A stretch of 64,000 nt of DNA from Maricaulis sp. (GTDB lineage Bacteria > Pseudomonadota > Alphaproteobacteria > Caulobacterales > Maricaulaceae), in the NCBI RefSeq assembly GCF_030149515.1, contig NZ_JASBRI010000024.1, forward strand, positions 124,001-188,000, in the 5' to 3' direction. Every line of letters starts with the position of its first letter. Positions within the stretch are counted from its first letter, which is position 1. Of the stretch, positions 8,145 through 17,854 are shown in pieces. A program made the translations under genes and the position numbers. Below the pieces are notes generated by a model. That model searched no databases, was not told the DNA's origin, and saw nothing but the letters and a program-made list of their open reading frames with translations.

Positions 8145-11126
8145 TCAATTCCCGTCGATATCGGGCCGGGCCGAGTCGGCGCGTTCGCCGCGCCAGCCTT
8201 CGCGCCATGCCGCGTCGGACGGCCAGCGCCAGCGGCCGGAAAAGGTTTCGCCCGACAGATCGAACTCGAACCGCCCGGTCCGCTCATTGTTGGTGAACGA
8301 ACCGGCCAGCAGACCGGACTGCGGATCGAACCGGCCTTCCAGTGTGCCGTCATCAACGTAGGTGCCCCGCACGGTTTCCCCGTCCTGCACCAGACGCAAT
8401 TCGCCGAAATTGGTCGACCACGTGCCCTGCCACGGCGGCACGACGGACAGGACCGGAGCAGCAAGCCGGGGTGTCTGCAACACGGCCGGTTCACGCCGGC
8501 GCAGGCGATCGCCGAGATCGGGACGCGTGACGTCCGGGGACGTCCCGGCCGGATCCACATCGCTGGGAATGGGCACACGCCGGATCGTCGCGCCATCGGG
8601 CAGACGCGGCGACCGGGTCGCCTCGCGCAGCATGTCCAATACGCCGGGATCGATGTCGACATACATCCAGTCGGCGACACTGGGCCGGTCAAGCGGAATG
8701 ACCCAGCGCGATGCCCCTGCCGGCAGGTTGAAGGACCGCCGCTCGCCGCCATCGATCCACCCGACGCCGCGCCAATGGCCGGTGGGTGCGACCTGGGGAC
8801 GTTCGCCACGCCAGAATGGCGTGACTTCGAGTTCCGCGACCCGCCAGTCTTCGGCCGTGGCCCGTCCGACTTCATCCAGGAACCGCGAATTGCCCCGGCG
8901 CGTCTCTTCGTCGATGCCGGTGCGGAAGGTCCGCCACAACTCGCGGCGGTCATAGGCATTTTCGCTGTCGTTTTCCCAGACCTGCATGGCCATGGCGACA
9001 CCGCCGCCGGGCGGCAATTCCACAGTCACACTGCGCTGGCCGCGCAGATTTCGCCGTTCCCCGCTGTCCACATCGGAGAATGGTCCGTCGCGGAAACCCC
9101 AGCTCTGCTCGCCGCTGCGTCCGTTGAGCGGGGAAATGGTGACAAAGACAAAGGGCTCGTCGGAGTTGCTGCCCCGGTCGACGGCAGATTCCCGCAGGCA
9201 GCGCAACTGGGTCAGCGTGAACCGGATGGCCGTCCAGCCGTCGGCGCGCTCTTGCGCGGACAGCGTCCCGTCGACGCGCTCGGCATCGTAGTAGAGCCGG
9301 TAGCGACCTTCCGGGCCGCCATCGACTGTCATCGACCGGCTGAACCGGTCGGCGCCGCCGAACGTCCGGTCGAACGTCTCGAGCGTGTAGAACGCCGAGC
9401 GCTGTCCGACGAAGTCGGCATTGCCTCCGATCAGGCCGATGGCGACGCGACGGATGCCGGTCATCGCATGATCGACACCGTCAACGAAATCGTCCCACAG
9501 CGCTTCGGCAACATCACCGGCGCTGGCGCTGTCATTGATAAGGCTGACGCGCTGCGGCCGGCCGGGAAACGGGCCGACCGTATAGACATCGTTCTCGCCC
9601 CGTTCGAAGTCATTGTAGACGAGCAGGCGGTTGTCGGTGCGCCCGCCGGCATCGCTCGTCGGCAGATAGTCCAGCAGTTCGGTCCGGGACCAGCCCTGTC
9701 CCTCGACGCGCAAACGGATATCCGCATCGGTGCCGGAAAGCCGGTCGTTCGACGTGCGGATGCGTGTGCGCAGATACCAGCCATGCGAGGTATCGATGGT
9801 GTCCTCGCCGCCCACCGACGGATTGCGAACGGGATATTCGCCCGCCGACATGAACTGGAACGGGATCCGGGAAAAGTCCTCGAACTGCGCCGTGCGCTGC
9901 GACATGGAACTGGTCTCGTTCTTGACCCGGTCCCAGAAGGCCTCGTAACGATCCCCGTCGTCCGGATCGATCTGCGCCATAGCCCGCTCGAGGAAATACA
10001 TGAACTGCTCGGTCGAGCGGGTCGCCAGATACTTGCCCTGGGCGAACAGGAAGTCGGCATCCGTGGTGCAGGTCCGGCGTTCCGTGTCCGCGACACAGGT
10101 CTCGCTCGCACCGGCATGCTCACAGGACACGCCATAATTGACGATCGCGTTGCACTGCGCGTCCGTGAACACACGCTCGGCCGAGGCCGCGCGAAAATGC
10201 CCCGCCCCGTCGAGCAGGCGCCGTTCTTCGCCGCCGATCCGCGCCAGCCAGGTCGTATCCATGGCGATGCCGGTGGGGTGCAGGTAGACCGTGTCTTCCG
10301 CGACGACGTCCGACACGGAGATATTCACGGCAACGCTGTCGTCGCAGACCCGGTGTGTGACACACATCGACGAGCTCTGAAGCGGCGAATATGTACCGCA
10401 CAGGGCCGACAGCGTGTCCTCCACACCGGAAGTGTTCGCGGCCGAACACGACAGTGAATAGGCGCCGTGATGGGCCGGAGCTCCGGCCTCCGTCAGCTCA
10501 TAGGCGCCGGAATACAGGTCCAGCTCGCCACGCTCGGCCGGCGGGACCTCGAACCAGGTCCGGGCGCGGCGCTCCGGATCGTCGATCCAGTTGGAGTGCG
10601 AATAAAAGTCCTGAAGTGCATGGGACGCGATACCGATGATCTGGTGCGCGGCCGCGACGTCGCCGGCTTCGCCCTGCTCGGCAGCCCAGTACAAGCCGGC
10701 GAGCGCGCCGGCGAAATATCGCTCGAAATTGTCCGCGATACCGGCTGTGGTGAACGTGTCGTCATGATGCATGCGTACAAGGTCGTCATGCATCGCCAGT
10801 GCCGCCTCCATGCGGGCGGAATCGAGTCCGCCCTGGGCCCACCAGAGCGGATTGTACAGGTAACTGTCGATATAATCGGCATGCCAGGCCACACTCATCG
10901 CGGCGCCGCGCGAGAAGCCGGCGCCGTCGAAGATCGGCATGATGACATCCGCATCCGCCGCAGCATCCCCTGCCAGAGCCCGCAATGTAATGTCCAGATG
11001 GTGCCAAGGCCGTCCATGCCGGACGTCTTCCCCGCCATACCCCAGTGCCGATGGCGTCGCGCTCTCCAGAACACCAACGGCGGCGATGACTGCAATCGAG
11101 GTTTTGAGTGTTGCTTTGCTTGCCAT
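8145..11126 (-). CDS. Large secreted HET-C / zinc phospholipase-C-like protein, 993 aa
   Basis: Starts at ATG 11126 behind a strong GGAGGAG site. Residues 1-29 look like a Sec signal peptide. The N-terminal third has a metal-site pattern of the phospholipase C / P1 nuclease / HET-C superfamily: H42-H43 (WHHLDIT), W81-H82 with D84, H161, then SHALQDFYSHSNWID with H169, D173, H177 and N179. A cysteine-rich insert (SLSC, ALC, MCVTHRVC, CEHAGASETC) suggests an oxidised extracellular protein. The middle is beta-rich and unassigned. Residues of about 905-990 look like a small beta-barrel repeat domain (GTWSTNFGELRLVQDG ... GRWRW). The substrate is unknown. It is convergent with the ars operon and lies inside the cobS-cobT gap. 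Confidence 0.75.
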   Translation of the reverse strand: MASKATLKTSIAVIAAVGVLESATPSALGYGGEDVRHGRPWHHLDITLRALAGDAAADADVIMPIFDGAGFSRGAAMSVAWHADYIDSYLYNPLWWAQGGLDSARMEAALAMHDDLVRMHHDDTFTTAGIADNFERYFAGALAGLYWAAEQGEAGDVAAAHQIIGIASHALQDFYSHSNWIDDPERRARTWFEVPPAERGELDLYSGAYELTEAGAPAHHGAYSLSCSAANTSGVEDTLSALCGTYSPLQSSSMCVTHRVCDDSVAVNISVSDVVAEDTVYLHPTGIAMDTTWLARIGGEERRLLDGAGHFRAASAERVFTDAQCNAIVNYGVSCEHAGASETCVADTERRTCTTDADFLFAQGKYLATRSTEQFMYFLERAMAQIDPDDGDRYEAFWDRVKNETSSMSQRTAQFEDFSRIPFQFMSAGEYPVRNPSVGGEDTIDTSHGWYLRTRIRTSNDRLSGTDADIRLRVEGQGWSRTELLDYLPTSDAGGRTDNRLLVYNDFERGENDVYTVGPFPGRPQRVSLINDSASAGDVAEALWDDFVDGVDHAMTGIRRVAIGLIGGNADFVGQRSAFYTLETFDRTFGGADRFSRSMTVDGGPEGRYRLYYDAERVDGTLSAQERADGWTAIRFTLTQLRCLRESAVDRGSNSDEPFVFVTISPLNGRSGEQSWGFRDGPFSDVDSGERRNLRGQRSVTVELPPGGGVAMAMQVWENDSENAYDRRELWRTFRTGIDEETRRGNSRFLDEVGRATAEDWRVAELEVTPFWRGERPQVAPTGHWRGVGWIDGGERRSFNLPAGASRWVIPLDRPSVADWMYVDIDPGVLDMLREATRSPRLPDGATIRRVPIPSDVDPAGTSPDVTRPDLGDRLRRREPAVLQTPRLAAPVLSVVPPWQGTWSTNFGELRLVQDGETVRGTYVDDGTLEGRFDPQSGLLAGSFTNNERTGRFEFDLSGETFSGRWRWPSDAAWREGWRGERADSARPDIDGN

Positions 11127-11271
11127 GTTCTCCTCCCAGCGCAACCGAAGCATGCAACAATTCATCGCTGCTGTCAGGGCAAGTCATTGGTGCAACGCCG
11201 AAAACCCGCTCCATAGGCGGAGATGCGGCAACGCGCGCCCGCAGGCCGCAACCCAATGATATTGCGATTTG

Positions 11272-12120
11272 CTACTGGAAGAACTGCAGGATGGCTTGCG
11301 GGCGCCGGTTGGCGATCTCCAGGGCCTGCATGCCCAATTGCTCGCGCACCAGGATCGCTTCCAGACGCGCGCCTTCGCGGCCCAGATCGGCATCGACCAG
11401 ATTGCCGATCCCCGTCTCGGTCTCGTCGATCTGCTTGACCAGCAGGGTGCGCTGGACGCCCAGCGTCTTCAGGCTGACGCCTAGACGCGAGACGGCGGCA
11501 TTGACCGCCACGATCGAGTCCTCGAAATCCGACACCATCGCGGCATCCGGGCGTCCGGTCATGAAACCGGCATCGGTCTGCGGCAGGGTTGCCGGCAGGG
11601 TGGAGTCGAAAATCCCGCCACCATCGCTCAGATCCTCCGCCCCGATCGTCATCTGCTGGGCGGGATTGCCGGAAACGAGGACCGAGATGTCGGCCGCACC
11701 GGCCTCGAGCAGGTTGATATCGTTGAAACCGGCATTGTCGGCCAGGCGCTGGGCCTGGTTCCCCAGGGCGACGAAATCGTCCATCAGCGTACGCCAGCTG
11801 GTTTCGTCCAGCGAGGTGTCGGTCGCCGCGACCAGCTTGCTCTGCATCTCGACCATGAGATCGGAGATGCCCTCGGCCGCAGCGAGGGCGGTCTCGACGA
11901 CTCCCGTTGCCAGATCGATGGAGGTCAGGGCTTCGCCGCGGGCACCGTTGGACGCACGCATGCCCTGCGCGAGGGCCCATATGGCACCGTCGTCGCTGGC
12001 CGTTGCCACCCGTAGCCCCGTCACGATCCGCTCCTGAATCGCGGTTCGCTTCTCCTCCAGCGCGGTCATGTGCTGGAGTGCGGAGTTCACGGCGGCCATG
12101 GAGTGTACCGAATAGATCAC
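11272..12120 (-). CDS. Divergent solitary flagellin-like protein
   Basis: About 282 residues from GTG 12120. The N-terminal coil (AVNSALQHMTALEEKRTAIQ, then RIVTGLRVATASDDGAIWALAQGM) and the C-terminal coil (VDADLGREGARLEAILVREQ, then LGMQALEIANRRPQAILQFF) match the flagellin D0/D1 pattern seen in Caulobacter-type flagellins. The middle is short and the extreme N-terminus lacks the usual MxLxINTN consensus, so start choice is uncertain: GTG 12120, a later ATG 12099, or an in-frame ATG upstream at 12153. No other flagellar gene is nearby. It could be a minor filament protein or a structural homologue with another use. Confidence 0.75.
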   Translation of the reverse strand: MIYSVHSMAAVNSALQHMTALEEKRTAIQERIVTGLRVATASDDGAIWALAQGMRASNGARGEALTSIDLATGVVETALAAAEGISDLMVEMQSKLVAATDTSLDETSWRTLMDDFVALGNQAQRLADNAGFNDINLLEAGAADISVLVSGNPAQQMTIGAEDLSDGGGIFDSTLPATLPQTDAGFMTGRPDAAMVSDFEDSIVAVNAAVSRLGVSLKTLGVQRTLLVKQIDETETGIGNLVDADLGREGARLEAILVREQLGMQALEIANRRPQAILQFFQ

Positions 12121-12248
12121 CCGTGCCGTCTCGCCACCATGTCGGGCCCGCATCGATCTTTTTCGGGCTCCGCCTGGCAAGCTGGCAGATCAGGGTTATC
12201 GAAACCTTTCCGGCGCGGTCATGAAATACCACACCGCCGGGCGGCCGG

Positions 12249-12521
12249 TCAGGCGTTGTGCTTCGTCGGCGAGGCCGTACCGGCACGGGGACCGGCTCCC
12301 AGCCCGTTCAGCGCGATGGCAATGCGCCGCAGGTGCGGCGGGGTCTCCCCGGCCATGCCCTCTTCCTGGGCAACTGCGGCCTCACTGACATCGTACTCCC
12401 AGCGCCGCAGGATCTCGATCTTCTGCTCGCGGGTCAGTCCCGGATGCTCGACGACATCCTCCGGTGCGCCGAAGATATCGGCCGGATCCAGAAGCGCCTT
12501 CTCGTATGCTTCGCGGTTCAC
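12249..12521 (-). CDS. Small conserved alphaproteobacterial protein, 90 aa
   Basis: A 90-residue soluble protein starting at ATG 12521 with AGGAGG-like bases just upstream. The N-terminal half (REAYEKALLDPADIFGAPED, then LTREQKIEILRRWEYD) resembles a short protein found across rhizobia and caulobacters, with no known function. The C-terminal 20 residues (from GLGAGP) are low complexity and probably disordered. It is divergent from cobT and may share a regulatory region with it (12522-12633). Confidence 0.7.
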   Translation of the reverse strand: MNREAYEKALLDPADIFGAPEDVVEHPGLTREQKIEILRRWEYDVSEAAVAQEEGMAGETPPHLRRIAIALNGLGAGPRAGTASPTKHNA

Positions 12522-12633
12522 GTCCGCCTCCTTGTCGACTGGATGACGAGTTTAGACCAATTCCACTGTTTCTTCACGGGGACAGGCCGACGCATGCCCT
12601 CGCAATTTTCTGCGGATTGACTAGGTTGCCGAT

Positions 12634-14544
12634 ATGAGTGAACCGCCCTCCGATCCCGATGCCTTCAAGCGCGCCCTTGCGATCACGACCCGCGCCATCG
12701 CCGGCGACCGGGATCTGGACGTGCGTTATGGCGGCGAGATCGCCGGCTTGTCGGGCGGACGAATCGTCCTGCCCAATCCCGGCACGGAACCCTCGAGGGC
12801 CGCGGCGGCGGCGGTGCGCGGACGCGCCGACGCGCTGGCTCTGCGCCTCGCTCATCATGACGAGGCGGCGCATATAAAATCCCTGCCGCCCGGCGCCACG
12901 GCCCGGGCCATTTTCAACACCGCGGAACAGGCGCGTGTCGAGGCGCTGGGCGCGCGCGACATGCGGGGCATGGCCGACAATCTCGATGCGGCGCTCGTCG
13001 CCCGCTGCCGCCAGAAGGGCTGGCAGCGCGTGGAGGACCGCCAGGCGGCGCCGATGGAAGAGGCCGTCGCCATGATGGTGCGCGAGCGTATCAGCGGCCG
13101 CCCCGCCCCCGTCGAGGCGAACGGACTGATGGCGCTGTGGCGCGACCGGATCGAGAACCAGGCCGGCCTGTCGCTGGACGCGCTGGCCGGGAATGCAGGC
13201 GACCAGCAGGCCTTCGCCGACCTCCTGCGCACCGTGATCCAGGATCTCGATCTCGCCGATGAGCTGGGCGGCGATCCCGAACAGTCGGACAATCCGGAGG
13301 ATGAGGACGAGGGCGTCGACCGGGAACAGCGTACCGGCGAGGACGAGCAGGATTCGGACGGCCAGGATGGCGACGATCCGGACACGCCGGACGCCTCGGG
13401 CACGGCCGGCGACGAGGAGGAGATCAACGCCGAGGGCGAGGATGCCGACACGCGTGTGGACGCCATGGATGATGAGGGCGCCGCCCAGACGGCCATGCGC
13501 CCCAACTGGCAGCCCTCCGGCGATGACAATGCCAAGGCCTACAAGGTCTTCACCCGTGAATTCGACGAGGTGATCCAGGCCCCGGATCTGTGCGACAGCG
13601 AGGAACTGGAGCGGCTTCGCAAATATCTCGACAATGCGCTCAAGGGTTTCGACCAGGTCGTCGGCCGTCTGGCCAACCGGTTGCAGCGCCGTCTCATGGC
13701 GCAGCAGGAACGGGCGTGGAAGTTCGACCTGGAAGAAGGCGTGCTCGACGGCTCCCGCCTCGCCCGCGTCATCGCCGACCCCACCCTGCCGCTCTCCTAC
13801 AAGCAGGAGAGCGACACCGAATTCCGCGACACGGTGGTGACGCTTTTGCTGGACAATTCCGGTTCCATGCGCGGCCGGCCCATCATGGTTGCGGCCGCCT
13901 GTGCCGACATTCTCGCGCGCACGCTGGAGCGCTGCGGGGTGAAGACCGAGATCCTGGGCTTCACGACCAAGGCCTGGAAGGGCGGGCGCTCGAAGGAGAA
14001 ATGGCTGGCCGACGGCAAGCCGCCGCAGCCCGGCCGCCTGAACGATCTGCGCCACATCGTCTACAAGTCTGCCGACACGCCCTGGCGCCGCGCCCGGGTC
14101 AATCTGGGCCTGATGATGCGCGAGGGCCTGCTGAAGGAAAATATCGACGGCGAAGCCCTGATGTGGGCCTGGAAGCGCCTCGGCACGCGGCCGGAACAGC
14201 GCCGCATCCTGATGGTCATTTCCGACGGCGCCCCGGTCGATGACGGCACGCAGTCGGCCAATTCGGCGGGCTATCTGGAACGTCACCTGCGCGAGACGAT
14301 CGCCCAGATCGAGAACCGTTCGGAAGTCGAACTCCTGGCCATCGGCATCGGCCACGACGTCACGCGCTGGTACCGCCGCGCCGTCACGATCAACGATGTC
14401 GAACAGCTCGGCGGGGCCATGACCGACCAGCTCGCGGCCCTGTTCGACGAGGGTGGCGTTCCACGCGGCAGCTTTGCTGCGGCGCCCGCCTCGCCGCTGC
14501 AGGGGCTCAAGAAGTCGGACTGGGCCTCGCTGGCCGGACGGTAG
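12634..14544 (+). CDS. cobT: CobT-type cobaltochelatase subunit (VWA protein)
   Basis: A 636-residue protein that partners the CobS ATPase in the cobalt chelatase. It has an N-terminal CobT domain (about 1-205), a strongly acidic low-complexity linker (206-284, mostly D and E), a second conserved block (295-390) and a C-terminal von Willebrand A domain with the metal motif DNSGSM (407-412) and the later ISDGAPVDD. Domain order and length fit family members. cobS is 6 kb upstream rather than adjacent, on the same strand. No cobN is visible. Confidence 0.9.
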   Translation: MSEPPSDPDAFKRALAITTRAIAGDRDLDVRYGGEIAGLSGGRIVLPNPGTEPSRAAAAAVRGRADALALRLAHHDEAAHIKSLPPGATARAIFNTAEQARVEALGARDMRGMADNLDAALVARCRQKGWQRVEDRQAAPMEEAVAMMVRERISGRPAPVEANGLMALWRDRIENQAGLSLDALAGNAGDQQAFADLLRTVIQDLDLADELGGDPEQSDNPEDEDEGVDREQRTGEDEQDSDGQDGDDPDTPDASGTAGDEEEINAEGEDADTRVDAMDDEGAAQTAMRPNWQPSGDDNAKAYKVFTREFDEVIQAPDLCDSEELERLRKYLDNALKGFDQVVGRLANRLQRRLMAQQERAWKFDLEEGVLDGSRLARVIADPTLPLSYKQESDTEFRDTVVTLLLDNSGSMRGRPIMVAAACADILARTLERCGVKTEILGFTTKAWKGGRSKEKWLADGKPPQPGRLNDLRHIVYKSADTPWRRARVNLGLMMREGLLKENIDGEALMWAWKRLGTRPEQRRILMVISDGAPVDDGTQSANSAGYLERHLRETIAQIENRSEVELLAIGIGHDVTRWYRRAVTINDVEQLGGAMTDQLAALFDEGGVPRGSFAAAPASPLQGLKKSDWASLAGR

Positions 14545-14554
14545 GAGGCAGCGC

Positions 14555-15523
14555 ATGCGAGCGGTTGCCTTTTCCGCCACCGTTCTCGGCATCGCCCTGG
14601 CGGCCTGCGCCGGCGCACAGGATTATTCCGCCACACCCGTTCCGCTCTATCCCGACACGCCCGGGCGCGACGATCTCGACGGGCTGCGCTATCTCGGCGG
14701 GCTTGAGATCGCGCATGAGGACGACCGGTTCGGCGGTCTCTCGGCGCTGGAAGTCACACCCGACGGCACCCGCATTCTCGCCCTCTCGGACAGTGCCTGG
14801 TGGGTGACGGCGACGCTGGACTGGTCGGGAACAGGCCGCCTGTCCGGCCTGGACGATCTCGACATCCAGCCGGTTCTGGGCCCGGATGGAGATCACCTGG
14901 AGGGCCGGCAGGGCGACAGCGAGGGGCTCGCGCCGATCCGGGACGGCCGCCATGCCGTCAGTTTCGAACGCGAACACCGCGTTTTGGCCTACGATCTCGG
15001 TCCGGACTGGACCCAGGCGGGCTCGGTGCTGCCGGAAGTCCTGCAATCCCCGCCCGGCGCGGACGCGCTGGCCGACAATCGCGGCCTGGAAGCCCTGGCC
15101 ACGATCGGTCCGAACCGCCTCCTCGCCGGCATCGAATATCCGCGCAGTGTCAATCTGCGCCACGAATTGTGGGAGGCCATGCCGGGGAGCTGGCGCCGGC
15201 TGGACCTCATGCTCGATCCCGGCTTCGGCCTGACCGGAATGACGTCCCATGCGGGCCGGCTGTACCTGCTGACGCGCTTCTACTCGCCGGATTACGGCAA
15301 CCGGATCATCATCCGGCACATGCCCGAAGCCGTGCTGGCCCGGCCGGGACCGGCCCGCCCCGAACGCCTTGCCACGCTCGGCGCGCAGCATTCGGTCGAC
15401 AATTTCGAAGGCATCGCCGCCTTCACACGCAATGGCGAAACCATCCTGCTGATCGTCTCGGACGACAATTATTCAAACCGCCAGCGAACACTGCTCCTCG
15501 CATTTGCGGTGGCGGAAAACTAG
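14555..15523 (+). CDS. Phytase-like esterase-domain lipoprotein
   Basis: A 322-residue protein, ATG 14555 with TAGGAGG 8 nt upstream. The N-terminus has a lipoprotein signal (LGIALAACAG, lipid-modified C18). The body is a beta-propeller-like esterase-like activity of phytase domain: YLGGLEI, FGGLSALEV, GDSEGLAPI, NRGLEALATI, NFEGIAAF. These repeated Gly-Leu blades are typical of the family. The substrate is unknown; it probably faces the periplasm. It starts 10 nt after cobT and its stop touches the convergent amidohydrolase gene. Confidence 0.8.
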   Translation: MRAVAFSATVLGIALAACAGAQDYSATPVPLYPDTPGRDDLDGLRYLGGLEIAHEDDRFGGLSALEVTPDGTRILALSDSAWWVTATLDWSGTGRLSGLDDLDIQPVLGPDGDHLEGRQGDSEGLAPIRDGRHAVSFEREHRVLAYDLGPDWTQAGSVLPEVLQSPPGADALADNRGLEALATIGPNRLLAGIEYPRSVNLRHELWEAMPGSWRRLDLMLDPGFGLTGMTSHAGRLYLLTRFYSPDYGNRIIIRHMPEAVLARPGPARPERLATLGAQHSVDNFEGIAAFTRNGETILLIVSDDNYSNRQRTLLLAFAVAEN

Positions 15524-17263
15524 CTACTCCCCGCGCTCCCAGACGATCTCCCCGTCCACCACCGTCATCACCGGCTCGACTTCCAGGATATCCGTGGCCG
15601 GCGCCGTCATGATATCGGCGGAAAATACCGTGAAATCGGCGCGTTTGCCCTCTTCGATCGAACCCAGCTCGTCTTCGCGGAAAGACGCGAAGGCGGGCCA
15701 GAGCGTGAAGAGTTTCAGTGCATCCTGGCGAGAGAGTGCTTCGTCGGGATGCCAGTTCTCGCCCTGGAATCCGGACAGGTCGGCGCGGGCCACGGCGGCA
15801 TAGTATTCGATCCGCGGATCGCCCTGCTCGACCGGCGCATCGGATCCGCCGGTGATGTGCGCACCGGCGTCCAGCAGGCTCTGCCAGGCATAGGCACCGT
15901 CCAGGCGCTCATCGCCCAGCCGGTCGGGGGCGAAATGCAGGTCGCCGATAGCATGGCTGGGCTGCATCGAGGCGATCACACCCAGCTCGGCAAAGCGCGG
16001 TATGTCGTCCGGATGGACGATCTGGCTGTGTTCGTCGCGCCAGCGATGTTCCTCGATCGCCCGCTCCTCAGGCGGCACCTGGGCGAGGGCTTCCTCGACC
16101 CAGTCCAGCAAGTGCCGGTTGCCCCGGTCGCCGATGGCGTGAACATTCATCTGCACCCCGTCGCGCAGGGCCTGTGTCATGAGACCGATGGTCTCGTCGG
16201 CCTCGGCAATCGCCAGGCCCGATGTCTCCGGCCGGTCGGCATAGGGTTCCAGCAGTGCCGCTCCGCGCGAGCCCAGCGCCCCGTCCATGTAGAGTTTCAC
16301 GGCCCGCGTGATGACCCGGCCGTCGTCGGCCATGCGCGGCGTCTCGCCGGCCAGGTCGGCATAGCCGTCCGGATTGATCGAAACATAGACCCGAATGGGC
16401 AGCCGGTCCGCCTCGGCGAGCGCTTCGATCATGGCCACATCGGTATAGGGCACCGACATGTCGTGCGCGCCCGTCCAGCCCAGGCTCGCCAGCCGCCCGG
16501 CGCCTTCAGCATAGATATCCGCCCGTTCCGCGCCCGCCGGTGCGGATACCAGCGCCTGGGCTGACCCCATCGCCGTGTCGATCAGCATGCCGGTCGGCTC
16601 GCCCGCCGCGTCGAACAGGATTTCCCCGCCTTCCGGCGCCACGCTGTCTGCCGTCACGCCCGCGGCATCGAGTGCGGCCGAATTGGCCACCAGCGCGTGG
16701 CCGTCGGCGCGGACCAGCACCACCGGATTATCGGGAGAAACCGGATCGAGATCGTCGCGCGTTGGGAAGCGGCCTTCGGGCCAGTGGGTTTCGATCCAGC
16801 CACGGCCGAACACGACCGCGCCCGGTTCGGCTTCGGCTACGGCCGCTGCCACACGGTCGGCCAGCTCGGCCACGGACGTCACATCGTCGAGATTGAGCAG
16901 GCGCTCGCGCTGACCCACGCCGAGCACATGGATATGGCTGTCGGTGAAGCCGGGATACATCGCTGCCCCGTCCAGATCGACGATGCGCGTCTCCTCGCCG
17001 ATCCACATGGTCAGACCGGCCTGCGGCCCCGCAAACACGATGCGCCCGTCCTGTACGGCCACCGCCTCGACCACGGGACGCGCATCGTTCGCGGTGTGGA
17101 TCGGGCCACCGTGGAAGACAAGATCGGCCGCAGGCACACCGCCATTGTCCGCAATGGCATCCGGCTGCGGTTCGGCCGGAGCCTGCGGCGCCTCGTCCCC
17201 GCCGCTGCATGCAGCCAGCGCTAAGGCGCCGAAGGAGAGTGCGAATACGGAAAACCTGTTCAT
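15524..17263 (-). CDS. YtcJ-like metal-dependent amidohydrolase lipoprotein
   Basis: A 579-residue protein beginning at ATG 17263. The lipobox LALAACSGG puts the lipidated cysteine at 19, so the enzyme is probably membrane-anchored and periplasmic. The amidohydrolase barrel shows the metal motif FTDSHIHVLG, the substrate loop VKLYMDGALGSRGAAL, NVHAIGDRGNR, EHSQIVHPDD and GGSDAPVE, with the closing EGKRADFTVF sequence. YtcJ-like members hydrolyse unknown amides or ring compounds. An acidic low-complexity linker (about 20-45) follows the lipid anchor. Confidence 0.85.
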   Translation of the reverse strand: MNRFSVFALSFGALALAACSGGDEAPQAPAEPQPDAIADNGGVPAADLVFHGGPIHTANDARPVVEAVAVQDGRIVFAGPQAGLTMWIGEETRIVDLDGAAMYPGFTDSHIHVLGVGQRERLLNLDDVTSVAELADRVAAAVAEAEPGAVVFGRGWIETHWPEGRFPTRDDLDPVSPDNPVVLVRADGHALVANSAALDAAGVTADSVAPEGGEILFDAAGEPTGMLIDTAMGSAQALVSAPAGAERADIYAEGAGRLASLGWTGAHDMSVPYTDVAMIEALAEADRLPIRVYVSINPDGYADLAGETPRMADDGRVITRAVKLYMDGALGSRGAALLEPYADRPETSGLAIAEADETIGLMTQALRDGVQMNVHAIGDRGNRHLLDWVEEALAQVPPEERAIEEHRWRDEHSQIVHPDDIPRFAELGVIASMQPSHAIGDLHFAPDRLGDERLDGAYAWQSLLDAGAHITGGSDAPVEQGDPRIEYYAAVARADLSGFQGENWHPDEALSRQDALKLFTLWPAFASFREDELGSIEEGKRADFTVFSADIMTAPATDILEVEPVMTVVDGEIVWERGE

Positions 17264-17327
17264 GCCTGCCCCCGAATGACCGAGTCCGAAAATCGCGGGG
17301 AGGCTAGCGGCATGCCGCACATACGAC

Positions 17328-17353
17328 AACGCCCGCTGCAGGCAGCGGGCGTT
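17328..17353 (-). terminator. rpmB terminator
   Basis: A perfect 11-bp stem (AACGCCCGCTG / CAGCGGGCGTT) with a 4-nt loop lies about 30 bp past the rpmB stop. On the minus strand it ends in a short T-containing tract. It is placed to end the ribosomal-protein message. Confidence 0.75.
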
Positions 17354-17380
17354 ACCGAAATCGTTCGAGTGCCGGGTGGC

Positions 17381-17665
17381 TTACGCCGCCAGCGCCTTCT
17401 TCAGGTCGCGCTTGATCTTCAGGGCACGCTCGGAGAGGCTCTCGTCGCGGGCCTTCAGAAGGAAGGCGTCCAGGCCGCCGACATGGTCGACGGAGCGCAG
17501 CGCCTTGGCAGCAATGCGCAGTTTGAAGCTGCGCCCCAGCTTTTCAGAGGCCAGGGTCACATCGCACAGGTTCGGCAGGAAACGGCGGCGGGTCTTGTTC
17601 TGAGCGTGGGAAACATTATTCCCCGTCATCACGCCCGTGCCGGTCAGTTCGCAGCGACGCGCCAT
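17381..17665 (-). CDS. rpmB: 50S ribosomal protein L28
   Basis: A 94-residue basic ribosomal protein starting at ATG 17665. The start [20 protein letters not shown] and the body ([30 protein letters not shown]) are L28. This is the longer alphaproteobacterial form with a C-terminal extension ([20 protein letters not shown]). It is divergent from the DUF3108-type gene, a neighbour pair common in alphaproteobacteria, and is followed by a strong hairpin terminator. Confidence 0.95.
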   Translation of the reverse strand: MARRCELTGTGVMTGNNVSHAQNKTRRRFLPNLCDVTLASEKLGRSFKLRIAAKALRSVDHVGGLDAFLLKARDESLSERALKIKRDLKKALAA

Positions 17666-17854
17666 AGTCGCACCTTTCAAATAAAGAATCCGTGCGCACC
17701 GGTCTTGCGAGCGGCGCGAGAGCGGGCGAAATAACGGAGCGCGGGCGGCCCGTCAAGCTTGCAGCGTTCATCTTGCAGCCGGTTTCGTCCTGTTATTGCA
17801 GTTGCTATGACACCCATCCGGCGGCTGGTGGTGCGTAGGCGAGGAGAGTTCCGA

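Noticed and set aside
7002-10457. 1151-residue plus-strand open frame opposite the HET-C-like gene and running over arsR/acr3
   Set aside because: It is a GC-rich shadow frame: Arg/Pro/Ala-rich, no family motifs, while the ACR3 and HET-C-like frames carry signatures, ribosome sites and signal peptides.
12574-14592. 672-residue minus-strand frame opposite cobT
   Set aside because: Fully explained by the cobT gene on the plus strand with its VWA metal motif; the antisense frame has no recognisable domain.
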